In this document: positions 45,488-54,343 of the stretch, piece after piece
Position numbering within the stretch: the stretch's first letter is position 1
Layout of the letters: each line of letters opens with the position of its first letter
From: Rhodanobacter sp. OK091
Lineage (GTDB): Bacteria; Pseudomonadota; Gammaproteobacteria; Xanthomonadales; Rhodanobacteraceae
DNA: 64,000 nt
Reading direction: 5' to 3'
Assembly (NCBI RefSeq): GCF_900142825.1
Contig: NZ_FRCH01000001.1
Location: 1,488,001-1,552,000, forward strand
Made by a program: the position numbers and the translations under genes
The notes under the pieces: generated by a model
What the model saw: the letters and a program-made list of their open reading frames with translations, nothing else
The model's database searches: none
Told to the model about the DNA's origin: nothing

Positions 45488-47341
45488 ATGCGCCTGCTCC
45501 CCGCCCTCGCCTTCGGCACGCTCATATTGCCGCTGGCCGCCTACGCCAACGATCCGAATTCCTACGCTCAACCCGACCAGGTGCGCGTGACCCATCTGGA
45601 TCTCGATCTGAAGATCGATTTTCCGCAGCGACGGCTCGATGGCCAGGCCACGCTGAAGCTGGACTGGAAGAATCCCAAGGCCCAGTCGCTGGTGCTGGAC
45701 ACGCGTGACCTGAAGATCGCGAAGATCGAGGCAGTCGGCAGCGACGGCAAGACCACGGCGCTGAAATATGCCTTGGCGCCGCGCGACAAGCAGCTCGGCA
45801 GCAAACTGACGATCGCCACACCGCAGCATCCGGCGCAAGTGCGCATCGTCTACACCACCTCGCCCGAGGCATCCGGCCTGCAATGGCTTACCCCGGCGCA
45901 GACGGCGTACAAGAAACTGCCGTTCATGTTCTCGCAATCCGAGTCGATCCATGCGCGTTCATGGGTGCCGCTGCAGGATTCGCCGGCGATCCGCTTCACT
46001 TATGACGCCCACGTCAGCGCACCGAAGGACGTGCGTGTGGTGATGAGCGCGATCAACGACGCGAAGCATCCGCTGGACGGCGATTTCAGCTTCGATCAGC
46101 CCCATCCGATCCCGTCCTACCTGCTGGCGATCGGCGCGGGTGACATCGCGGTGAAGGAAACCGGGCCGCGTTCGGCCGTCTATGCGGAGCCCTCGATCGT
46201 CGACAAGGCGGCGCATGAATTCGAGGACACCGAAAAGCTGATCGCCACCACCGAGCAGCTGTACGGCCCCTACGCGTGGGGCCGCTACGACATCCTGGTG
46301 CTGCCGCCGTCGTTCCCGTATGGCGGCATGGAAAATCCGAACATGACGTTCGCCACGCCGACGGTGCTGGTCGGCGACAAGAGCCTGGTCTCGCTGGTCT
46401 CGCACGAGCTGGCGCATTCTTGGTCGGGCAATCTGGTGACCAGTGCCGCCTGGCGCGACATCTGGCTCAACGAAGGCTTCACCACCTACGTGCAGGGCCG
46501 CATCACCGAGGCGGTGTACGGCAAGCCGCTGGCCGACGAGGAAGCGCTGCTGTCGGCGCGCGCGCTGCAGAAGAGCATCGGCGCGATGCCGGCCAACTCG
46601 CAGAAGCTGGCGCCCGATCCGCGCGGCGTGGGCGCCGATGACTCCTTGTCCGACGTCGCCTACGACAAGGGTTCGTGGTTCCTGCGCACGCTGGAGCAGC
46701 GCTTCGGCCGCGGCCCGTTCGACGACTACCTCAAAGGCTATTTCAATCACTTCGCCTGGCACAGCATCACCACCGAGCAGATGCTCGACTACATGAAGCC
46801 GAACCTGATCGAAAAATATCCCGGCAAGATGAGCTGGGATGAAGTGAAGGCCTGGGTTTACGACACCGGCATCCCGAAGGATGCACCGCTGCCCGACTCG
46901 CCGCGCTTCAACACCATCGACCAGGAACGCACCGCATTCCTCGCCGGCACGCTGGCCGCCGACAAGCTCGACGCGAAAGGCTGGAACACGCAGGAGTGGA
47001 TGTATTTCCTCGACCGTCTGCCGGATGTCGCGCCGCTGGACAAGCTGCAGCAGCTCGACGCCGCCTGGCACCTCACCGGTACGCCGAACGCGGAGATCGG
47101 CATGCGCTGGTACAGCCACGCGATCGGCGGCGGCGACAAGGCGGTTTGGACCGCCGCCGCCGAACACATGACCCGGATCGGCCGGCTGTATCTGACCGTG
47201 CCGCTGTACAAGGCCTTTGCCCGGACGCCGGATGGCCTGGCTTATGCCGAACAGGTCTACGCCAAAGCCAAGACCGGCTACCACCCGCTGACCCAGCAGG
47301 TGGTGGAAGATCTCATCGCGAAGGCGAAAAAAACGAAGTAA
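45488..47341 (+). CDS. M1 family aminopeptidase (leukotriene-A4-hydrolase-like)
   Basis: A 617-residue exported zinc aminopeptidase: signal peptide MRLLPALAFGTLILPLAAYA, then the beta saddle domain, catalytic domain and C-terminal helical domain. YGGMENPNM (about 277-286) binds the substrate amino terminus, and zinc ligands are His306, His310 and Glu329 in HELAHSW and WLNEGFTTY. The proton donor tyrosine is expected in SDVAYDKG. The order and length match the leukotriene A4 hydrolase subfamily, which in bacteria acts as a periplasmic aminopeptidase. A strong hairpin follows the stop. Confidence 0.95.
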   Translation: MRLLPALAFGTLILPLAAYANDPNSYAQPDQVRVTHLDLDLKIDFPQRRLDGQATLKLDWKNPKAQSLVLDTRDLKIAKIEAVGSDGKTTALKYALAPRDKQLGSKLTIATPQHPAQVRIVYTTSPEASGLQWLTPAQTAYKKLPFMFSQSESIHARSWVPLQDSPAIRFTYDAHVSAPKDVRVVMSAINDAKHPLDGDFSFDQPHPIPSYLLAIGAGDIAVKETGPRSAVYAEPSIVDKAAHEFEDTEKLIATTEQLYGPYAWGRYDILVLPPSFPYGGMENPNMTFATPTVLVGDKSLVSLVSHELAHSWSGNLVTSAAWRDIWLNEGFTTYVQGRITEAVYGKPLADEEALLSARALQKSIGAMPANSQKLAPDPRGVGADDSLSDVAYDKGSWFLRTLEQRFGRGPFDDYLKGYFNHFAWHSITTEQMLDYMKPNLIEKYPGKMSWDEVKAWVYDTGIPKDAPLPDSPRFNTIDQERTAFLAGTLAADKLDAKGWNTQEWMYFLDRLPDVAPLDKLQQLDAAWHLTGTPNAEIGMRWYSHAIGGGDKAVWTAAAEHMTRIGRLYLTVPLYKAFARTPDGLAYAEQVYAKAKTGYHPLTQQVVEDLIAKAKKTK

Positions 47342-47343
47342 CC

Positions 47344-47385
47344 ATATCGCTCCCTTCCCTGCCTTGCAGAGGAAGGGAGCGATAT
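47344..47385. terminator. 15-base-pair hairpin after the M1 peptidase
   Basis: Arms ATATCGCTCCCTTCC and GGAAGGGAGCGATAT pair perfectly around a 12-base loop, beginning two bases after the stop codon. No T-run follows, so this may stabilise the 3' end or assist Rho-dependent termination rather than act as a classical terminator. Confidence 0.65.
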
Positions 47386-47422
47386 CTCTCACGGCCCTCC
47401 AAACCATCACGCCGAAACCATC

Positions 47423-48412
47423 ATGCCGCCATCAACAAACACCACCGCCACCCCACTCTGGAAACGCATGCTGTTCCGCCGGCTGAAATTCCTGGGGTGG
47501 CTGGTCGGCTTGCTGGTCGTCGTGCTGGGCGGCAGCTACCTGTTTGCGCCGCAGTGGCTGATGCAGGCGAACTTCACGCGCGAGGCGATGGCGGCGCATC
47601 TGGACAAGCATTCGGTGCAGGCCGGCGATACGCGCTGGAGCTACTACGAAGGTGGCGACGGCCCGACCATCGTGTTGCTGCACGGTTTTGCCGCCGACAA
47701 GAACGTCTGGCTGGAAATGGCCAAGCTGCTTACGCCGCACTTCCATCTGATCGTTCCCGACCTGCCCGGCTGGGGCGAATCCTCGCGCGTGGCGGACGCC
47801 AGCTACAACATCGACACCCAGGCGGCACGCCTCGACGAATTCGTGCAGACCTTGCGCCTGCAGCGCTTCGTGCTGGTCGGCCATTCCATGGGCGGCGCCA
47901 TTGCGGGCGTGTATGCCAGCGAGCATCCCGAGCAAGTCGCCGAACTGGCGCTGATCGATGCGTTCGGCCTGAAATCCACACCGAGCGTATTGGATCGCGA
48001 GGTGCAGGCCGGCAAGAATCCGTTCGTGTACGACGACCGCGCCGGCTTCGAACGCGCCACTGCATGGGCCTTCAAAAAGCCGCCGGCCGTTCCCGGCCGC
48101 TTCATCGATGTGCTGGTCAAGCGCAACCAGCAGGACCATGCCTTCATCGAGCGCGGCCTCAGGGAGCTGCGCCAGCCGTCGCAATATCTTGCCGTGCAGA
48201 ACCGGCTCGGCCAGCTGACCATGCCGGTGCTGGGCCTCTGGTGCCATGAGGACAGGATCGTCGACATCTCCGCACTGGACAGTCTGCGCAACGGCCTTAC
48301 CGCCGCCAGCGCGATCAGCGCCAGCACCATCAACGGCTGCAATCACATGCCCATGCTGGAAAAGCCTGAACAGGCCGCACAGATCCTCAGCGGCTTCGCG
48401 CTGTCGCACTGA
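47423..48412 (+). CDS. Membrane-anchored alpha/beta hydrolase
   Basis: A 329-residue hydrolase with a membrane anchor near residues 22-43 (LKFLGWLVGLLVVVLGGSYLF). The alpha/beta core has VLLHGFAADKNVW for the oxyanion hole, nucleophile Ser about 155 in LVGHSMGGAIAG, acid Asp in LWCHEDRIVD and His in NGCNHMPMLEKPE. The family includes lipases, esterases and MhpC-like C-C hydrolases; with a periplasmic orientation a lipase/esterase role is most likely. The substrate is unknown. Confidence 0.88.
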   Translation: MPPSTNTTATPLWKRMLFRRLKFLGWLVGLLVVVLGGSYLFAPQWLMQANFTREAMAAHLDKHSVQAGDTRWSYYEGGDGPTIVLLHGFAADKNVWLEMAKLLTPHFHLIVPDLPGWGESSRVADASYNIDTQAARLDEFVQTLRLQRFVLVGHSMGGAIAGVYASEHPEQVAELALIDAFGLKSTPSVLDREVQAGKNPFVYDDRAGFERATAWAFKKPPAVPGRFIDVLVKRNQQDHAFIERGLRELRQPSQYLAVQNRLGQLTMPVLGLWCHEDRIVDISALDSLRNGLTAASAISASTINGCNHMPMLEKPEQAAQILSGFALSH

Positions 48413-48571
48413 ATCGCGATCGCGCTCGGCACCGCGGTCGGCCCGCCAGGTCGACCCGGTCATCTGCGAGTCAGCCACCCCAGGCACATCATTGTGAATT
48501 GCGCATGACAACATGGGAGAATGGCGTCATGACCCGCAGTAAGACCTGCTGCCTTGCATGAAAACGGAACG

Positions 48572-49171
48572 ATGCAGCGATCGATGAAGCAAAACTTCTT
48601 GCGCTCAGGTGTGGATGCGATCGTGCGGATGTCGAGCACCCGCACCAACTACTGGGCTGAACTCGGCGTGGATACCACGCTGGGCGCGCTGCTGGTCGTC
48701 GAAGGCTGGCGACTGCATGCCGGCAGCCCGTTGATCGCGCTACTGGCCATCGGGCTGGGCCTGTTCGCCTTCAGCTTCATCGAGTATTTCTTTCACCGCT
48801 GGATGTTCCACACGCGGGTCCCGCTTTTCGAGCAAGGTCACCGCACGCATCATGAGCAGCCACTGGGCTACGACTCGCTGCCGTTCTTCCTGCCCGCGGT
48901 GGTACTGCTTACCCTGGCCGGCTTGTTCACGCTGATCATGCCCACCGGTTTCGCCCTGCTGATGGCCGGTGCGATCACTTTCGGCTACATCACTTACGGA
49001 CTGAGCCACTTCACCATCCATCACGTCCGCTTCAAGCATCCGTGGCTGCGCCGCTGGGCTGGCGCCCACCACATCCACCATTACCATCCGGACAGCAATT
49101 TCGGCCTCACCACACCGCTGTGGGACGTGCTGCTGGGTACGCGCTACGTGCGGCAGGCCCGCAAGTTCTGA
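48572..49171 (+). CDS. Sterol desaturase / fatty acid hydroxylase family protein
   Basis: A membrane di-iron protein of about 199 residues. Histidine clusters are EYFFHRWMFHTR, GHRTHHE, HFTIHHVRF and GAHHIHHYHPDSNFG, the full set expected of the fatty acid hydroxylase superfamily. Hydrophobic spans lie around the first cluster and in the middle (LPAVVLLTLAGLFTLIMP). The relatives hydroxylate or desaturate fatty acids, carotenoids or sterols; the closest pattern is a carotenoid or lipid hydroxylase, and the substrate is not clear. The start is uncertain: TTG at 48554 or ATG at 48572 or 48584 are all in frame. Confidence 0.85.
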   Translation: MQRSMKQNFLRSGVDAIVRMSSTRTNYWAELGVDTTLGALLVVEGWRLHAGSPLIALLAIGLGLFAFSFIEYFFHRWMFHTRVPLFEQGHRTHHEQPLGYDSLPFFLPAVVLLTLAGLFTLIMPTGFALLMAGAITFGYITYGLSHFTIHHVRFKHPWLRRWAGAHHIHHYHPDSNFGLTTPLWDVLLGTRYVRQARKF

Positions 49172-49181
49172 ATGAGTTTTA

Positions 49182-49205
49182 GCAGGTTGTTCTTCAACAA
49201 CCTGC
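49182..49205. terminator. Hairpin between two convergent genes
   Basis: GCAGGTTGTT CTTC AACAACCTGC, a perfect ten-base stem with a four-base loop, 10 bases past the upstream stop codon. It is likely a shared terminator for the convergent genes although T-runs are short. Confidence 0.55.
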
Positions 49206-49267
49206 CAGGGGCCGGAGCCTTGATCCGCTGCGAATGATCACCCGGTCAGCGAGCGGCAACGAAACGA

Positions 49268-50038
49268 TCAATCGGCGACGTCGTCGATCAGCCGGTCGAG
49301 TTCCGATTTGAGGATCGCGCCGTGCTGGCGCAGCCAGTCGCGCTGCTCACGCCAGTCCGGAAACAGGTTTTCGACCTGCGTCCAGAACCGCGGCGAATGG
49401 TTGCGCACCTTGAGGTGACACAGCTCGTGCACCAGCACGTAGCGCAACGCCACCGGTGGCGCCAGCGCCAGCGCCAGATCGAGATTGATGCGATCGCGGG
49501 TGTCGAGGCTGCCCCACAGGCTTTTCATCGGACGGATCCGCAGCGACGTTGGCGCCAGCCCGAGCTGCGGTACGTAGCTAGCCAGCCAGCGCGAAACATC
49601 GCGGCGGATCAGCGCTTCCAGATGCGACGCGAGCAGGCCGCGGGCGATCGGCAACGCGCGCGTATGCGGACGCGGGATCACCAGGGTCAGCCCGGTCGCG
49701 TGCGGCTCGATCTTCGGATAAGCGCCTTCGGCCCAGTCCAGTTCCGCCAATTCGCCGCGCAGCGGGAAGTTGCACGGATAGCCCACGCGCAGCGGCGGCA
49801 GCGGCTTCACGATCAGGTTCAGCTCGTCGAGCTTCTGCTCCAGCCAATCGGCATGGCTACGCAGGAATGCGCTGACCTGGGCCGGGTGGGTGCCGTTCGG
49901 ATAGGTGACCCGCGCGCCCTTGGTGGTGATGGTGAGGCGCAGCCGGCGCGCGCGCGGATGGGCCGACTTCAGCACCCGAATGATGCTGCCGCCAACCGTC
50001 GCCAGTTCCAGCCAGTCGCCTTCCAGATGCTGCGCCAT
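49268..50038 (-). CDS. YgjP-like metallopeptidase (DUF45/M48-related)
   Basis: A 256-residue protein of the YgjP/SprT-WLM group. The zinc motif is VHELCHLKVRNHSPRFW (HExxH plus a third His five residues later). Upstream LWGSLDTRDRINLDLALALAPPVALRYV is the conserved substrate-side region. Start MAQHLEGDWLELAT is chosen; 26 further upstream codons are open but unconserved. E. coli YgjP has a proposed role with SUMO-like or other protein substrates that is not settled. It is convergent with the sterol desaturase-like gene and follows rdgC on the same strand. Confidence 0.88.
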   Translation of the reverse strand: MAQHLEGDWLELATVGGSIIRVLKSAHPRARRLRLTITTKGARVTYPNGTHPAQVSAFLRSHADWLEQKLDELNLIVKPLPPLRVGYPCNFPLRGELAELDWAEGAYPKIEPHATGLTLVIPRPHTRALPIARGLLASHLEALIRRDVSRWLASYVPQLGLAPTSLRIRPMKSLWGSLDTRDRINLDLALALAPPVALRYVLVHELCHLKVRNHSPRFWTQVENLFPDWREQRDWLRQHGAILKSELDRLIDDVAD

Positions 50039-50167
50039 GAGCCTGCCCGTTTGTACCCCGGCCTGTCTTGGTTGAGTATTTTGGTTGAGTAAGGGGACCG
50101 GTTTGCGTGCCTGCAACCGGACACCCAGTATGCCGCCCCGGCCGACTTCGCGGTATGGATTTTTTGT

Positions 50168-51085
50168 TCAGCTTTCCGTAGGCCGCGGCAGGCCAAACCA
50201 TTCCTCCAGCTTGCCCAGCAACCGCTCCAGTTCCAGCGTCAGCAAGGCAAAACTGGCATCCAGCTCGGCCTGGGCGTCCTGCTGGCTATCGCCCAGCTCG
50301 TCCATCACCACGTCCAGGAACTTCAGCTTGCGGACGATCAGGTCCTCGCCCAGTACGAAGCTGATGCGGTCGTCGAAGGTCAGGCCCAGCATGAAGACCT
50401 GCTTGCCGTTGCGCAGATGCTCCTTGACCTCCTCGGCGTCCAGATCCTGCCGTCGGCAGCGGGCGATCGCGCCGGTGGCGGTGGCCGGATCGCGCAGTTC
50501 GCACTCGTCGCCGAGGGTCAGCCCGCCCGGCAGGTTGCCGTTGGCCAGCCAGTCGGTCATCAGCACGCGCGGGCCCTCCTCCGGCGCCAGCGGCACTGCC
50601 GGAAAGCTGCCCAGCGCCTCGCGGATCTGGGTCAGCGCGTTCTCGGCCGACTTGCGGCTGGAGGTGTCCAGCACCAGCCAGCCGTTTTTCTTGTCGACAT
50701 AGGCGGACATCCGCGAGTTGCGCACGAAGGCTCGCGGCAGCAGCTCAGTCAGCAGATCCTCTTTGATGCGCTTGCGTTCGCGGCCGCCGACCTTGCGGCC
50801 TTCTTCCTCGGCGATCTTCTGCACCTTGCGGTGCAGTTCGTCATTGATCACCGCGGCCGGCAGCAGCTTGTCCTCGCCGCCGACAGTGAGCAGGGTGCAT
50901 TGCTTCACGGTATGCGTGAGCGGCTCGCCCTCGCCACGCCCGACCGGCGGCACGAAGCCCTTGGTGAACATTTCCAGCGGCCCGCAAGGGCGCAGCCGAT
51001 GCTCGGCCAGCACTTCGTCGAGGCGGTTCAGGTCTTGGGCAACGGCGGGAGAAAAGCGGAACAGCGTGAGATTGCGAAAAAACAT
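50168..51085 (-). CDS. rdgC: Recombination-associated protein RdgC
   Basis: A ring-shaped DNA-binding protein that limits RecA activity. It is 305 residues, normal for the family. The N terminus MFFRNLTLFRFS, RPCGPLEMFTKGFVPPVGRGE, the basic VGGRERKRIKEDLLTELLPRAF and the late TFDDRISFVLGEDLIVRKLKFLD are diagnostic. The central ring-forming region has the usual layout. The gene lies after an intergenic repeat that separates it from the aminotransferase gene on the same strand. Confidence 0.95.
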   Translation of the reverse strand: MFFRNLTLFRFSPAVAQDLNRLDEVLAEHRLRPCGPLEMFTKGFVPPVGRGEGEPLTHTVKQCTLLTVGGEDKLLPAAVINDELHRKVQKIAEEEGRKVGGRERKRIKEDLLTELLPRAFVRNSRMSAYVDKKNGWLVLDTSSRKSAENALTQIREALGSFPAVPLAPEEGPRVLMTDWLANGNLPGGLTLGDECELRDPATATGAIARCRRQDLDAEEVKEHLRNGKQVFMLGLTFDDRISFVLGEDLIVRKLKFLDVVMDELGDSQQDAQAELDASFALLTLELERLLGKLEEWFGLPRPTES

Positions 51086-51117
51086 TCAAAGTCCGGATAA
51101 GGGTGCGGCCCGAAGGC

Positions 51118-51252
51118 GGGGTTTTATGATCTTTCCGTTCATCCCGAGCGTAGGCCCAGCGGGTCGAAGTCGAAGCGCGCGATGCGGAGTCCTTCGACTT
51201 CGCTGCGCTACGCTCAGAGCCTGCCCCGGACTTGATCCGGGGACGAACGGGT
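51118..51252. repeat. Dispersed intergenic repeat cluster before rdgC
   Basis: Contains GGTCGAAGTCGAAG and, 30 bases on, CCTTCGACTTCG, which form an imperfect inverted repeat, followed by the hairpin CCCCGGA CTTGA TCCGGGG. The pattern TTCGACTTCGCT and CCCGGACTTGATCCGGG is widely repeated between genes in Xanthomonadales (from memory). The two elements lie back to back. They could help end aminotransferase transcription before rdgC. Confidence 0.6.
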
Positions 51253-51273
51253 GTGGAGTCGGGGCAAACGATG

Positions 51274-52476
51274 TCAGCGACTGACCGCAGTCACTGCCGC
51301 GGCCACGGTGTCGAGGTTGCTGCGATTGAGTGCCGCCACGCAGATGCGGCCGCTGTCGAGCGCATAGATCGCGTACTCGTCACGCAGCCGATGAACCTGC
51401 GCCTTGCTCAGCCCGGAATAGGAAAACATGCCGGCCTGCCGGTTGATGAAGCTGAAATCCGGCGCACCGAGCGCGGCCAGCTTGTCGACGAGACCGGCAC
51501 GCATCGCGTGGATGCGTGAGCGCATCTCGCCCAGCTCGTGTTCCCAGCGCGCCCGCAGCTCGGCGCTGCCGAGCACGCCGGCGACCAGACTGGCGCCATG
51601 CGTGGACGGGCTGGAATAGTTCGCGCGGATGGTCTGCTTGATCTTCGACAGCAGCCGCGCCGCCTCATCGCGATCGGCACCGACCATGGACAGTGCGCCG
51701 ACCCGCTCGCCGTACAGCGAGAACGACTTGGAGTACGAGTTGGCGACCACGAACGCCTCGATCCCCGACGCCTCCAGCAGGCGCACCGCGGTGGCGTCCT
51801 GTTCGATGCCCTGGTCAAACCCCTGGTAGGCCATATCGACAAACGGCAGCAGCCGGCGTTCCTGCAGCAGCGCAATCACCTGCTGCCATTGGGCGGCATC
51901 CAGATCGACGCCGGTCGGGTTGTGGCAGCACGCATGCAGCAACACCACCGTACCCGGCTCCAACCTGCCCAGGTCCTCCAGCATGCCGGTGAAATCCAGG
52001 CCATGGCTGGACGAATCGTAATAGCAGTAATCGAGCAGCTCGAAACCGGCCGTGCGGAACACCACATGATGGTTGCCCCAGCTCGGATTGCTGATCGCGA
52101 TCTTCGCGCCCGCGCCGGCCACCTGCTTCAACAGATCGGCCGCCACCCGCAGCGCCGCGCTGCCGCCGATGGTCTGTGCGGTGGCTACCCGACCGGCCGC
52201 CAGCAGCGACGATTCGGCGCCGAACAGCAGTTGCTGGGTAAGCTGGTTGTACGTCGCCAGACCATCGATCGGCAGGTAGCCACGCGGCTTGCCCGCTACG
52301 ACCAGCGCCTGCTCCACTTCGCGCACCGTCGGCAGCAGCGGGATACGGCCCTGATCGTCGATGTAGATGCCTACACCCAGATTGATCTTGCCCGGGCGCT
52401 GGTCGGCCAGATAGGTCTCGGTCAGGCCCAGGATCGGATCGCCGGGGGCCATTTCAACGGATGCAAAGAAGGACAC
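51274..52476 (-). CDS. Aromatic/aspartate aminotransferase (class I)
   Basis: A 400-residue PLP enzyme of the AspC/TyrB group. PLP lysine is in ANSYSKSFSLYGERVG, LHACCHNPTGVDL holds the Asn of the PLP site, and INRQAGMFSYSGLSKAQV the C-terminal substrate region. It exchanges amino groups between glutamate/2-oxoglutarate and aspartate or aromatic amino acids. AspC and TyrB cannot be told apart by eye. It lies 42 bases downstream of ttcA and before the repeat cluster and rdgC. Confidence 0.93.
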   Translation of the reverse strand: MSFFASVEMAPGDPILGLTETYLADQRPGKINLGVGIYIDDQGRIPLLPTVREVEQALVVAGKPRGYLPIDGLATYNQLTQQLLFGAESSLLAAGRVATAQTIGGSAALRVAADLLKQVAGAGAKIAISNPSWGNHHVVFRTAGFELLDYCYYDSSSHGLDFTGMLEDLGRLEPGTVVLLHACCHNPTGVDLDAAQWQQVIALLQERRLLPFVDMAYQGFDQGIEQDATAVRLLEASGIEAFVVANSYSKSFSLYGERVGALSMVGADRDEAARLLSKIKQTIRANYSSPSTHGASLVAGVLGSAELRARWEHELGEMRSRIHAMRAGLVDKLAALGAPDFSFINRQAGMFSYSGLSKAQVHRLRDEYAIYALDSGRICVAALNRSNLDTVAAAVTAVSR

Positions 52477-52518
52477 AGTGATTACTCGGCAGGTGGTGTC
52501 TAAGGGTAGGCGAGGCGT

Positions 52519-53391
52519 TCAAGCTTGCATGGCAACGGTCTCATCCGTTGCGTCAGCTGTCCATGCAGACGGTCCAGCCGGCGGCACACCCAGGCTGAAA
52601 TCGAACAACGTGCGATCGGCCAGCTGCGAGGGTGACACATGGCCGAGTGCGCGGAAAATGTTCTCGCCGCGCCCGGGCTGCAGTTGCTCCCACTCGGCCA
52701 GCATGCGCTGCACCGCCTTGCGCTGCAGGTTGTCCTGCGAACCGCAAAGGTTGCATGGAATGATCGGGAAACGCTGCTGCGCGGCGTACTCGGCAATGTC
52801 GCTTTCGCGGCAATATGCCAGCGGCCGGATCACCACATGGCGCCCATCGTCCGAGCGCAGTTTCGGCGGCATCGCCTTCAGCTGTGCCTGGTAGAACATG
52901 TTGAGAAAGAACGTGGCGAGAATATCGTCGCGGTGGTGGCCCAGCGCGATCTTGGTGATGCCGTTGGCCGCCGCCCAGCTGTACAGCGCGCCCCGCCGCA
53001 GCCGCGAGCACAGGCTGCACATGGTCTTGCCGGCGGGAATCACCCGCGTCACCGTGCTGTAGGTGTCCTGCTCGATGATATGGAACGGCACGCCGCGCGC
53101 GACCAGATAGTCCGGCAGTACATGTTCGGGGAAATCCGGCTGCTTCTGGTCCAGATTTACCGCGATCAGCCTGAAGCGCACCGGCGCCTTCGCCTGCAGC
53201 TGCAATAGCAGGTCCAGCAAGGTGTAGGAGTCCTTGCCGCCGGACAGGCACACCATCACGGTGTCGCCGTCCTCGATCATGCCGAAGTCGCCAATCGCCT
53301 GACCGACCTGGCGACGCAGACGCCGGGCCAATTTGTCGGCCTCCGCGGCTGGCGTGCGGACGAATTCGGGCTGGGCGGACATGGCGGCCAA
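52519..53391 (-). CDS. ttcA: tRNA 2-thiocytidine biosynthesis protein TtcA
   Basis: Thiolates C32 of certain tRNAs using ATP and a [4Fe-4S] cluster. It is 290 residues. The PP-loop is SGGKDS at 50-55. The cluster cysteines are in CSLCSR (C125, C128) and CNLCGSQ (C213, C216), where E. coli TtcA uses three cysteines. [15 protein letters not shown] and GHHRDD are the remaining family blocks. The first in-frame ATG gives [10 protein letters not shown]. On the minus strand TACAATAGAGG about 30 bases upstream is a likely -10 region. The aminotransferase follows. Confidence 0.97.
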   Translation of the reverse strand: MAAMSAQPEFVRTPAAEADKLARRLRRQVGQAIGDFGMIEDGDTVMVCLSGGKDSYTLLDLLLQLQAKAPVRFRLIAVNLDQKQPDFPEHVLPDYLVARGVPFHIIEQDTYSTVTRVIPAGKTMCSLCSRLRRGALYSWAAANGITKIALGHHRDDILATFFLNMFYQAQLKAMPPKLRSDDGRHVVIRPLAYCRESDIAEYAAQQRFPIIPCNLCGSQDNLQRKAVQRMLAEWEQLQPGRGENIFRALGHVSPSQLADRTLFDFSLGVPPAGPSAWTADATDETVAMQA

Positions 53392-53495
53392 TCGGACGGT
53401 TAAAGAACCTCTATTGTAGCCGGCTCCTCGCCCCGCTCCGAGCGGCCAAACGGCGTTAAACTAGGGGAACCGCCCCCAAAACCGCCGCTATCGCC

Positions 53496-53702
53496 ATGCA
53501 GGTTCAGGATCACGCTGAAATCGTCCATCTGCTCGCCGAGCTGAGGATGGAGCATCGCGACCTCGATGCAGCGATCGATCAGCTGGCCACCGCGATCGGC
53601 CGCGACGAACTGCAGCTGACCCGCTTGAAGAAACGCAAGCTGCTGCTGAAAGACAACATCGCCCGCCTCGAGAGCAAGCTGATCCCCGACCTCGACGCTT
53701 AG
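53496..53702 (+). CDS. Small DUF465 (YdcH-like) protein
   Basis: A 68-residue helical protein: MQVQDHAEIVHLLAELRMEHRDLDAAIDQL, then LKKRKLLLKDNIARLESKL. Two amphipathic helices separated by a short loop, with Leu-Lys-Lys before the second, match DUF465/YdcH. Function is unknown. TTAAACT about 38 bases upstream could be its -10. A GNAT gene begins 20 bases downstream on the same strand. Confidence 0.88.
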   Translation: MQVQDHAEIVHLLAELRMEHRDLDAAIDQLATAIGRDELQLTRLKKRKLLLKDNIARLESKLIPDLDA

Positions 53703-53722
53703 CCTTTCACACCGGACCACCG

Positions 53723-54343
53723 ATGAGCCACCTCGTACCGACCCGCCTGCGCGATGAATACGTCGTGCTGGAACCGCTGAGCCTCGACCATGCGCCGGCG
53801 CTGGAAGCGGCCGCCGCCGACGGCGAATTGTGGAATCTGTGGTTCACCAGCGCACCGGCGCCGGGCCAGGCGCGCGGCTATGTGGAAAAAGCGCTGCAGG
53901 GTCTGGCCGATGGCTTGATGCTGCCGTTCGCCGTGCGCGAAACATCCAGCGGCGAGATCGTCGGCACCACCCGCTACTACGACTACGTGCCCGACTTGCC
54001 CCGTCTGGCGATCGGCTACACCTGGTACGCGAAGCGCTGGCAGAAAAGCCATCTCAACACCGCCTGCAAGCGACTGCTGCTGCAGCACGCGTTCGAAGTG
54101 CTGAGCTGCGTGGCGGTGGAGTTCCACACCGACCATCGCAACCTCGATTCGCAGCGCGCGATCGAACGTCTCGGCGCGCGACGTGAAGGCGTGCTGCGCG
54201 CACACAAGCGTCGCCCCGATGGCAGCCTGCGCGACACGGTCTGCTACAGCATTCTTGCCGACGAATGGCCGGACGTACAGCGCTGGCTGGGTCTGCGGCT
54301 GCAACGCCTGGGCAATGCGCAGGTGCTCACAGCAGCCGATTGA
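53723..54343 (+). CDS. GNAT family N-acetyltransferase (RimJ/RimL-like)
   Basis: A 206-residue acetyltransferase. LEPLSLDHAPALEAAA is the usual first strand and helix. LAIGYTWYAKRWQKSHLNTACKRLLLQHAFE contains the acetyl-CoA loop, and RNLDSQRAIERLGARREGVLRAHKRRPDGSLRDTVCYSILADEWP the C-terminal signature of the RimJ/RimL/SpeG-like branch. Substrates could be protein N termini or small amines; none can be read from the sequence. The gene overlaps the 3' end of pssA, which is convergent (17 bases). Confidence 0.9.
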   Translation: MSHLVPTRLRDEYVVLEPLSLDHAPALEAAAADGELWNLWFTSAPAPGQARGYVEKALQGLADGLMLPFAVRETSSGEIVGTTRYYDYVPDLPRLAIGYTWYAKRWQKSHLNTACKRLLLQHAFEVLSCVAVEFHTDHRNLDSQRAIERLGARREGVLRAHKRRPDGSLRDTVCYSILADEWPDVQRWLGLRLQRLGNAQVLTAAD

